Shown here: positions 1-5,191 of the stretch, piece by piece | How the letters are laid out: every line of letters starts with the position of its first letter | Position numbering within the stretch: the stretch's first letter is position 1 | NCBI GenBank assembly: GCA_030037515.1 | Contig: JASHRE010000195.1 | Location: 1-14,711 of the forward strand | From: Candidatus Sulfotelmatobacter sp. | GTDB taxonomy: Bacteria > Acidobacteriota > Terriglobia > Terriglobales > Acidobacteriaceae | Direction of reading: 5' to 3' | DNA: 14,711 bases | The notes under the pieces: generated by a model | Told to the model about the DNA's origin: nothing | Database searches by the model: none | The model's input: the letters and a program-made list of their open reading frames with translations, nothing else | Position numbers and translations under genes: made by a program

Positions 1-105
1 CTGGAGGCCCACCGCACTGCGCCGCACTTTCTGCAATTCGCGAAGAAAGATCTTCCCAAGCACGCCGACCGCGTGGAGGGGCATCTATTTGAACCGCTGG
101 GATAG
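1..105 (+). CDS. Antibiotic biosynthesis monooxygenase (ABM)-like protein, C-terminal end only
   Basis: An open frame runs in from the left edge and stops at TAG 103-105, leaving the last 34 residues. The piece begins LEAHRTAPHFLQF and ends HLFEPLG. The E-x-H-x-x-x-P-H-F pattern is what is usually seen in the last helix of small ABM/YgiN-type ferredoxin-fold proteins, which are roughly 95-110 residues long and act as cofactor-free monooxygenases or related enzymes. The substrate cannot be told from this fragment. The gene is convergent with the DUF1161-type gene, and a 7-bp hairpin lies between the two stops. The call rests on one short motif, so another dimeric alpha/beta-barrel protein remains possible. 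Confidence 0.6.
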   Translation: MEAHRTAPHFLQFAKKDLPKHADRVEGHLFEPLG

Positions 106-109
106 TGTG

Positions 110-126
110 GCGGGCAGTCTGCCCGC
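110..126. repeat. Perfect 7-bp hairpin between convergent genes
   Basis: GCGGGCA (110-116) and TGCCCGC (120-126) are perfect complements around a 3-base loop. The hairpin lies between the stop of the ABM-like gene and the stop of the DUF1161-type gene. Neither strand has a T-run after it, so it is not a classical intrinsic terminator, though it could protect 3' ends. Its arms share CGGGCA/TGCCCG with the hairpin inside lhr at 8435-8450. Confidence 0.6.
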
Positions 127-136
127 GGGATCGGGA

Positions 137-430
137 TTATTGCGGCTTCTTCGCGTCGGCAGACTTTGCCTGAGAAGCCTCCGCCCGATTGTAAACGATG
201 CTCTTGGTTCCACCATCGCAGCCGCCGACGATTTTGCCCTCTGTCTGTTTGCCCTTGTCGACAATATCGAGCGAATAGCCAACTACGCCTTTCGCGTCGA
301 GCCTCCTGGCGATTTCCGCCTTCAGGTCGTCGCAGGCTTTACGGACAGTTGGAGCCGGTGGGGCGTCTTGCGCCAAACCATAGGTCGATGCAAGGAGCAA
401 GACAGCCGCGAATACTGATGTCTTGGTCAT
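137..430 (-). CDS. Small secreted DUF1161-type protein
   Basis: The product is 97 residues with an N-terminal signal peptide: MTKTS, a hydrophobic run, then a likely cut after YGLAQ-type residues near position 21. The mature part holds the pattern seen in DUF1161 proteins: C-x-x-LKAEI near 33-40, then DAKGVVGYSLDIV around 50-62, then VGGCDGGTKSIVY around 68-80. The two cysteines (about 33 and 71) could form a disulfide in the periplasm. No biochemical function is known to me for this family. The ATG at 430 has a GAGG Shine-Dalgarno about seven bases upstream and a TATACT -10-like hexamer just before that. The last 17 residues are A/K/Q-rich and probably disordered. It seems to be transcribed alone. 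The family call is from memory of the motif and is fairly secure. Confidence 0.75.
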   Translation of the reverse strand: MTKTSVFAAVLLLASTYGLAQDAPPAPTVRKACDDLKAEIARRLDAKGVVGYSLDIVDKGKQTEGKIVGGCDGGTKSIVYNRAEASQAKSADAKKPQ

Positions 431-452
431 CCGTCGCCTCGCTTTCGAGCGC

Positions 453-467
453 AGTATAACCAGTTAT
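453..467 (-). promoter_or_regulatory. Candidate promoter/operator of the DUF1161-type gene
   Basis: Read on the minus strand, TATACT (458-453) matches the sigma70 -10 consensus at five of six positions and would start RNA about 16 bases before the ATG at 430. No good -35 is seen. Overlapping it is a small palindrome, ATAAC-CA-GTTAT (456-467), placed where a repressor could block the promoter. This is inferred from sequence only. Confidence 0.35.
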
Positions 468-580
468 CACGCAGAAAGTTATATTACGGCAGTAATTCCA
501 GACGGTGCGGGAAGTAACTTTGCAGTCCTGAGAAAAAGCGTCGGTGCAGCTCAAACTGAGAACCAACGACGAAGAGCTAC

Positions 581-608
581 AAAATCCTTCACTTCGTTTT
601 AGGATGAC
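581..608. repeat. Degenerate intergenic palindromic repeat
   Basis: ATCCT (584-588) and AGGAT (601-605) pair around a 12-base loop. Flanking bases read GTCATCCT...GAAG.GAAGGATTTTG on the minus strand. This resembles a dispersed repeat I recognise from many bacterial genomes, which has a GTCATCCTGAGC-like left arm and a GAAGGATCT-like right arm. On the minus strand the right arm runs into TTTT, so it may double as a weak terminator for ndk, whose stop lies about 40 bases upstream in the direction of transcription. Confidence 0.5.
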
Positions 609-649
609 GCCTACGTGCTCCCGCTCCACTCGCCCCCGCAAAACCGCCA

Positions 650-1075
650 TCACTTCGCCAGTTCGTATCCCGCGAAGAAGAAGCTCAACTCGAAACGCGC
701 CGTGTCTTCCGCATCCGAGCCGTGAATCGCATTGTGCTCGATGTTGGTCGCCCACTTCCTACGGATTGTGCCATCCTCGGCGTTCGCCGGATTGGTGGCA
801 CCCATCAGCTTCCGCAGGTCGGCGACGGCATTTTCTTTTTCGAGGGCGAGCACCACGAGCGAGCCGCTCGACATGAAATCAGTCAGGGTGTTGAAAAACG
901 GCCGGCTTGCATGCACGGCGTAAAACTGCTCCGCCTGATGCTTGGAAATCTGCAGCATTTTCATCGCGAGGATGCGGAATCCGTTTTTCTCGAATTGCTC
1001 GATGATGTCGCCGATCGCATTGCGGCGCACGGCATCGGGTTTGATGATGGTCAGGGTACGTTGCAGAGTCTTCAT
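650..1075 (-). CDS. ndk: Nucleoside diphosphate kinase
   Basis: The 141-residue product is of normal length for bacterial NDP kinase, which moves the gamma-phosphate from ATP to other (d)NDPs through a phosphohistidine. The signature N-A-I-H-G-S-D-A spans 115-122, with catalytic His118. The nucleotide-binding Lys12 lies in IKPDAV, and Tyr52, Arg88, Thr94, Arg105 and Asn115 sit in their expected places. The end (FFFAGYELAK) is typical. It is a soluble cytoplasmic enzyme, usually a tetramer or hexamer. It lies on the same strand downstream of sucCD, a sensible pairing because succinyl-CoA synthetase makes ATP or GTP and Ndk interconverts them. However, 313 bases separate it from sucD, so it may have its own promoter. 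AAGGA lies 11 bases before the ATG, inside a short direct repeat. Confidence 0.97.
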   Translation of the reverse strand: MKTLQRTLTIIKPDAVRRNAIGDIIEQFEKNGFRILAMKMLQISKHQAEQFYAVHASRPFFNTLTDFMSSGSLVVLALEKENAVADLRKLMGATNPANAEDGTIRRKWATNIEHNAIHGSDAEDTARFELSFFFAGYELAK

Positions 1076-1388
1076 TCAGTGGTCAGTCCTTGGTCGTGAG
1101 TCGCGAGTCCTTGGTCGTTAACCGTGAGCTCTCGCGATAAATTCCAAATCTTCTTTACGGAGCGAATCTTCGCCGATGAAAAGTACGACCCGAAACCGAC
1201 GGCTCGCCGATTAACACTCCTCCGCCGCACTCTTTCACTCCACTCCGACTCGGGCCGCCGCTTTCTTGGGCCGCGACAAGCTCTACTTCAGCTGCAACGT
1301 GGTTGCCCCTTCGTATCGGCTCAGCGGAACGGCAATTTAGCATTGGAAAACAGGTTCTTGCACGCGGCTCGGGGCTCACAAGTCGCGA
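1076..1388. other. Gene-free spacer between sucD and ndk
   Basis: I see no convincing gene in these 313 bases. Frames exist on both strands but lack a supported start and a recognisable fold. The ndk-proximal end holds a 13-base direct repeat (1085-1097, 1106-1118). The middle contains a GCAATTTAGCATTGG-type stretch (around 1332-1346) like the filler sequence seen between genes elsewhere in this window. No clear intrinsic terminator follows sucD. Confidence 0.5.
1085..1118. repeat. Two direct copies of a 13-base unit upstream of ndk
   Basis: AGTCCTTGGTCGT occurs at 1085-1097 and again at 1106-1118, a 21-base period. On the ndk strand each copy contains AAGGA. The copy nearer to ndk puts AAGGA 11 bases before the start codon, so it may serve as the ribosome binding site. 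It could equally be simple GTCGT filler. Confidence 0.6.
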
Positions 1389-2267
1389 CTACGCGTGCAC
1401 TCCTAGTGCTGCCGCGAGCGTCTCGCCCACGGCTGCTGGCGATTTGGCGACTCGGATTCCAGCCGATTCCAAGGCTTTGATTTTTTCTGCCGCGGTTCCC
1501 TTGCCACCCGAGATTATTGCACCGGCGTGCCCCATGCGCCGTCCCGGAGGCGCGGTTTGCCCGGCAATAAAACCTACCACAGGTTTCTTCATGTGAGACT
1601 TAACAAACTCCGCCGCGGCTTCCTCCGCATCGCCGCCGATTTCGCCGATCATGATGACGGCTTCGGTCTCTGGATCGCGATTGAACAAATCGAGCGCGTC
1701 GAGGAAGGTCGTGCCGATGATGGGATCGCCGCCGATGCCGATCGCGGTCGATTGACCGATGCCGCGCTGCGTCAACTGATGCACAGCTTCATACGTCAAC
1801 GTGCCTGAACGCGAAACGATCCCGACCGATCCCTCTTTATGAATCGATGCCGGCATGATGCCGATTTTGCATTTGCCGGGTGAAATGATTCCCGGACAAT
1901 TGGGACCGATTAGACGCGAGCGACGATTCTGCAGGAATTCCCAGGCGCGCACCATATCGAGGATGGGAATGCCTTCGGTGATGCAGACGATCAGATCGAT
2001 CTCTGCGTCCGCTGCTTCCATTATGGCGTCGGCAGCAAACGGCGGCGGAACGAAAATCACGGTTGCGTTCGCGCCAGTCTTGTCGACCGCCTCTTGCACC
2101 GTGTTGAAGATTGGCCAGCCTTCGTGACTGGTCCCGCCTTTGCCGGGAGTCACGCCGCCGACGATCTGCGTCCCGTAAGCTGCGCTGGCCTTCGCGTGAA
2201 ACGTGCCTTCGCGGCCAGTTAACCCCTGCACCAGCACTCGCGTATTTTTATTAACCAAGATTGCCAT
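1389..2267 (-). CDS. sucD: Succinyl-CoA synthetase (ADP-forming) alpha subunit
   Basis: The 292-residue product matches the family length (about 290). With SucC it converts succinyl-CoA, ADP and phosphate to succinate, CoA and ATP in the TCA cycle, in the cytoplasm. The N-terminal CoA-binding Rossmann domain opens with MAILVNKNTRVLVQGLTG and contains GGVTPGKGG (37-45). ITEGIP (96-101) and GPNCPG (121-126) follow. The phospho-His is His247 in RRMGHAGAII, followed by the GGKGTA loop. All expected residues are present. GAGGA sits nine bases before the ATG. It lies 92 bases downstream of sucC on the same strand, so the two are presumably co-transcribed. The intervening bases carry GTCGTCGG repeats. 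Nothing is broken or odd in the protein. Confidence 0.98.
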   Translation of the reverse strand: MAILVNKNTRVLVQGLTGREGTFHAKASAAYGTQIVGGVTPGKGGTSHEGWPIFNTVQEAVDKTGANATVIFVPPPFAADAIMEAADAEIDLIVCITEGIPILDMVRAWEFLQNRRSRLIGPNCPGIISPGKCKIGIMPASIHKEGSVGIVSRSGTLTYEAVHQLTQRGIGQSTAIGIGGDPIIGTTFLDALDLFNRDPETEAVIMIGEIGGDAEEAAAEFVKSHMKKPVVGFIAGQTAPPGRRMGHAGAIISGGKGTAAEKIKALESAGIRVAKSPAAVGETLAAALGVHA

Positions 2268-2306
2268 ATGAATCAGTCCTCAAATCGCCGTCGGGCTCTG
2301 GTCAGC

Positions 2307-2355
2307 GGTCGTCGGCTCATGAGGCCGACCGACCGACGACCATCGACCGACGACC
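2307..2355. repeat. GTCGTCGG direct and inverted repeats in the sucC-sucD spacer
   Basis: GGTCGTCGG (2307-2315) is the exact reverse complement of CCGACGACC at 2333-2341 and again at 2347-2355. The central bases contain the palindrome CTCATGAG (2316-2323). The sucC-sucD message could therefore form either of two alternative 9-bp hairpins between the two coding regions. It looks like a low-complexity intergenic filler element, but its place in the operon could affect sucD translation or RNA stability. Confidence 0.7.
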
Positions 2356-2359
2356 TTGT

Positions 2360-3556
2360 TTACCGCCACTCCGTTACGCCCAGCGTGCCGCGGGCCGCGG
2401 CGACAACTTTGTCGGCAGCGTCTTTCATAGTCTCGGCAACCATAAAGTTGAGTCCTGAGCCACTTAAAATCTTTTTGCCTTCGTCCACATTCGTGCCCTC
2501 AAGACGCAGCACGACCGGCAGCTTAATATTTGTTTTGCGCGCCGCTTCGACTACGCCCGTCGCCAGGGTGTCGACGCGCAGAATGCCTCCAAAAATGTTG
2601 ATCAGCACAGCTTTGACGTTCTTGTCGCTTAACAGGATCTCGAATGCATGTGCCACCTGCTCAGAGTTCGCTCCGCCGCCTACATCCAGAAAATTCGCGG
2701 GCATGCCGCCGGCGTACTTGATGATGTCCATGGTCGCCATCGCCAGACCTGCGCCGTTGACCATGCAGCCGACATTTCCGTCAAGCTTGATGTAATTCAG
2801 GCTGTACTTCGAGGCTTCCACTTCGAGCGGATCTTCTTCCGTAATATCGCGTAACTCGCGCAGATCCGGATGCCGAAACAGCCCGTTGTCGTCGAAATTG
2901 ATCTTGGCATCGAGTGCAAACAACCGTCCGTCCGTGGTTGTAATAAATGGATTAATTTCGACGAGCGAGGCATCGGTGTCGAGGAATGCCTTATACAGGC
3001 TCGTCAGAAACTGCACCGCGGGATTGACTTGTTTCGGTCCCAGCCCCAGCTTGAATCCAATCTTCCGGGCCTGGAACGCTTCCAGTCCCATGCCGGGATC
3101 GACGTGTTGCTTCAAAATCGCATCGGGATTTTCGGCCGCAACCTGCTCAATCTCCATGCCGCCCGCTGCCGAAGCCATGAACACGGGTTTTCCCTCAGCG
3201 CGATCGACAAGAATTCCCAGGTAAAGTTCTTTTTCGATGGGCAGAGTTTCTTCAATCAGCAATCGCCGGACGATGCGGCCTTCGGGACCGGTCTGATGGG
3301 TGACCAGTTTCATGCCCAGCATGCGTCCGGCGAGTTCGCCGGCTTCGCCGACCGACTTGGCGATCTTCACGCCGCCCCCTTTGCCGCGGCCACCGGCATG
3401 AATTTGCGCCTTCACCACCACCCCACTCGCACCGGCGTTGAACAGTTCTTTGGCGACGGACTCGGCTTCTTCGCGCGTGGCCGCCATTGCACCGCGTGGG
3501 ACAGTCACCCCATATTTCTTTAGAATTCCTTTTGCCTGGTACTCATGGATTTTCAT
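2360..3556 (-). CDS. sucC: Succinyl-CoA synthetase (ADP-forming) beta subunit
   Basis: The 398-residue product is the nucleotide-binding partner of SucD. I start it at the ATG at 3556 (MKIHEYQAKGILKKYGV), because that is the family N-terminus. The frame stays open 73 codons further upstream, but that stretch has no family resemblance and would overlap trpD. An ATP-grasp domain covers about 1-230, with VKAQIHAGGRGKGGGVK (48-64), the metal ligands Glu200/Asn202 in VEINPF and Asp216 in LDAKIN. The CoA-ligase domain follows, with NGAGLAMATMD (267-277), DVGGGAN (291-297) and NIFGGI (320-325). It is first in the sucC-sucD unit and divergent from trpD. The ribosome binding site is weak (GACGAG, seven bases before the ATG), and the predicted leader is about 97 bases. 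Confidence 0.97.
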   Translation of the reverse strand: MKIHEYQAKGILKKYGVTVPRGAMAATREEAESVAKELFNAGASGVVVKAQIHAGGRGKGGGVKIAKSVGEAGELAGRMLGMKLVTHQTGPEGRIVRRLLIEETLPIEKELYLGILVDRAEGKPVFMASAAGGMEIEQVAAENPDAILKQHVDPGMGLEAFQARKIGFKLGLGPKQVNPAVQFLTSLYKAFLDTDASLVEINPFITTTDGRLFALDAKINFDDNGLFRHPDLRELRDITEEDPLEVEASKYSLNYIKLDGNVGCMVNGAGLAMATMDIIKYAGGMPANFLDVGGGANSEQVAHAFEILLSDKNVKAVLINIFGGILRVDTLATGVVEAARKTNIKLPVVLRLEGTNVDEGKKILSGSGLNFMVAETMKDAADKVVAAARGTLGVTEWR

Positions 3557-3605
3557 AGAAAAACTCGTCACTAAAAATAGGAAGGACCCTGCTTGCGGCG
3601 ACGGG

Positions 3606-3648
3606 TGCCCGCGTCTTGCCTTTTGTGAGCGCGCGGGATGTGCGGGCA
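3606..3648 (-). repeat. Inverted repeat in the predicted sucC leader
   Basis: TGCCCGC (3606-3612) pairs perfectly with GCGGGCA (3642-3648) across 29 bases. It lies inside the roughly 97-base untranslated leader predicted for sucC. The arms share the CGGGCA core with the hairpins at 110-126 and 8435-8450. It may be a decayed member of the same element or a leader fold. Confidence 0.45.
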
Positions 3649-3659
3649 GCAAACGCACA

Positions 3660-3688
3660 ATTCTATAGAAGCGCGCGCGTGAGGGCAA
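3660..3688 (-). promoter_or_regulatory. Candidate sigma70-type promoter of sucC-sucD
   Basis: On the minus strand, TTGCCC (3688-3683) and TAGAAT (3665-3660) are separated by exactly 17 bases. TAGAAT matches the -10 consensus at five of six positions and TTGCCC the -35 at four of six. Transcription would start near 3653. It lies in the divergent sucC/trpD spacer, where a promoter is required. Confidence 0.5.
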
Positions 3689-3745
3689 TGAGACGTGAGA
3701 CAGCGAAACTTTCTCATCGCCTGGTGTCGGAAGTGGGAATGGAGA

Positions 3746-3754
3746 TGCTACGAT
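3746..3754 (+). promoter_or_regulatory. Possible extended -10 promoter of trpD
   Basis: TGCTACGAT (3746-3754) fits the TGn-TATAAT extended -10 form with four of six hexamer matches. It would start RNA about 13 bases before the trpD ATG. No matching -35 is seen, and no Shine-Dalgarno lies in the short leader. Weak evidence. Confidence 0.25.
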
Positions 3755-3773
3755 TGGCGACACTTTCGAAGCC

Positions 3774-4868
3774 ATGATCCTTGACGCCCTTCATCGCCTC
3801 GCTGATCACAACCAGTCGCTCGGCCGAGACGAAGCTCGCGGTGTGATGGCCGAAGTCCTCGCGGCAAAATGCACCGACGCGCAAATTGCGGCTCTTCTGA
3901 TCGCGCTCCGAATGAAAGGTGAAACGGTCGAAGAGATCGTCGGCTTTGCGGAAGCGATCCGCGCGGCCGCGGCCCCGTTACCGATGGATCGCGCGCGCAA
4001 TTCATCCGCCGCTGAAGCGGTTTCCGTGACTGGGACCGGCCGCGACGCGCTAGCGGAAGATCCCCTTGACTCTCTGATCGACACCAGCGGGACCGGCGGC
4101 GATGCCAGCGGGACATTCAATATTTCCACCGCAACCGCGCTTGTGACGGCCGGAGCCGGCGTTCGCGTCGCCAAACACGGCAACCGCAGCATCAGTTCGA
4201 AATGCGGCTCGGCGGATGTGGTCGAAGCGCTCGGAGTGAACATTCAACTTTCACCGGATCGCGCCGCGCGATGCCTGCGCGAAGTGGGGATCTGTTTTCT
4301 TTATGCGCCCAATCTGCATCCGGCGATGAAGCAAGTGCAAGCTGTTCGCCGCGAACTGCGCATGCGGACGATGTTCAACCTGCTCGGCCCGCTGACCAAT
4401 CCCGCAAGAGCGTCGGGGCAGGTTGTGGGGGTCTATTCGGTCGAACTGGTCGAAAAGCTTGCCGAAGCCCTGAGCATGCTGGGACTGCGCCGTGCTCTGG
4501 TCGTGCACGGCCTTGACGGGTTGGATGAAATTACAATTACTGGACCCACACGCATAGCGGAAGCTCGCGAAGGGTCTGTACGGACCTACGAAGTCGAGCC
4601 GGAAGAGTTCGGAATGAGCAGGGCCGCGCTCGAGGAAATTTCCGGAGGCGATGCGAAGGAGAATGCGGCGATTATCGAGTCCGTGCTAAACGTCGAGAGG
4701 TCGCCCCGCCGTGATGTTGTGGTGCTCAACGCGGCGGCTGCGCTCGTGGCTGCAGGCCGGGCTGAGCACATTGGGGCCGCGATCCCGCTTGCGGCGAAGT
4801 CGATTGATTCGGGGGCAGCACTCGAGAAGTTGGAAAGGTTGATCTCTTTCACGAGCAAGGGAAGCTGA
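3774..4868 (+). CDS. trpD: Anthranilate phosphoribosyltransferase
   Basis: The 364-residue product joins anthranilate to PRPP, giving phosphoribosyl-anthranilate and pyrophosphate, the second step of tryptophan synthesis. The N-terminal helical domain (about 1-70) is followed by the glycine-rich PRPP loop GTGGD (106-110), FNIST (115-119), KHGNRS (134-139), RMRTMFNLLGPLTNP (196-210) and the metal-binding DE pair at 251-252. The usual length is about 335-345. The excess sits at residues about 74-101, between the N-terminal domain and the GTGGD loop, where the DNA holds a small palindrome (4009-4020). The rest is intact, so the enzyme is probably active. No other trp genes are in the window, so it stands alone here. 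The ATG at 3774 has no clear Shine-Dalgarno but gives the expected N-terminus. Confidence 0.95.
   Translation: MILDALHRLADHNQSLGRDEARGVMAEVLAAKCTDAQIAALLIALRMKGETVEEIVGFAEAIRAAAAPLPMDRARNSSAAEAVSVTGTGRDALAEDPLDSLIDTSGTGGDASGTFNISTATALVTAGAGVRVAKHGNRSISSKCGSADVVEALGVNIQLSPDRAARCLREVGICFLYAPNLHPAMKQVQAVRRELRMRTMFNLLGPLTNPARASGQVVGVYSVELVEKLAEALSMLGLRRALVVHGLDGLDEITITGPTRIAEAREGSVRTYEVEPEEFGMSRAALEEISGGDAKENAAIIESVLNVERSPRRDVVVLNAAAALVAAGRAEHIGAAIPLAAKSIDSGAALEKLERLISFTSKGS
4009..4020. repeat. Palindrome inside the extra segment of trpD
   Basis: CCGC-TGAA-GCGG is a 4-bp stem (5 bp if the loop is allowed to shrink) of the GCTGAAGC kind. It sits inside the trpD stretch that encodes the family-atypical residues 74-101. 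It has the same core (GCTGAA.GC) as the hairpin inside lhr at 5907-5925. Confidence 0.45.
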
Positions 4869-5191
4869 ATAATGTCATGCGTTCTTGGCGGGAGCGGCCG
4901 CCACTTCGATGTCGACTCGTTTCTTGGTGCGTCGATGCCCGGGCCTCTGGTTGTTTTACGCCGCGCTGGGCAGCGGTTCCGGGGCTCCAGAATTGAGGAG
5001 CAGTTCGGGGTGAATGTGAGCGTAAGGTGTACGCGAGTTGGCAGATTTGTCGGGCCAGATTCGGCGACGCCATCCGATTCGTTGCGGAGTGCGCAGCGAA
5101 AGCACGCGTTTGCGAAACCGTCCAGGGCCTGGGACGGGTCTGCTGCAGCGAAGATTTTGCGAAACTTAAGTTTCCTCGCTAGAATATTCCG
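4869..5191. other. Gene-free spacer between trpD and lhr
   Basis: These 323 bases contain frames on both strands, but none with a credible start, ribosome site or recognisable protein. The best is a 50-codon minus-strand frame with a GTG start (4956-5105), which I do not accept. The last 35 bases hold the likely lhr promoter. No clear terminator follows trpD. Confidence 0.5.
5157..5185 (+). promoter_or_regulatory. Candidate lhr promoter placing RNA start at the ATG
   Basis: TTGCGA (5157-5162) and TAGAAT (5180-5185) are 17 bases apart. With the usual -7 end of the -10 box, the first transcribed base is 5192, the A of the lhr start codon. No Shine-Dalgarno precedes that ATG, so the mRNA is probably leaderless. 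Confidence 0.5.

Noticed and set aside
1215..1337. A plus-strand frame ending DKLYFSCNVVAPSYRLSGTAI in the sucD-ndk spacer
   Set aside because: No start codon follows the preceding stop in this frame. It could be a remnant, but nothing confirms it.
3557..3775. The 73-codon upstream extension of the sucC frame
   Set aside because: It has no resemblance to SucC, overlaps the trpD start, and covers the predicted sucC promoter. The family N-terminus begins at 3556.
4956..5168. A minus-strand open frame in the trpD-lhr spacer with a protein-like tail (YAHIHPELLLNSG)
   Set aside because: It has only a GTG at 5105 as start, no ribosome site and no family I recognise. A gene relic is possible but unsupported.
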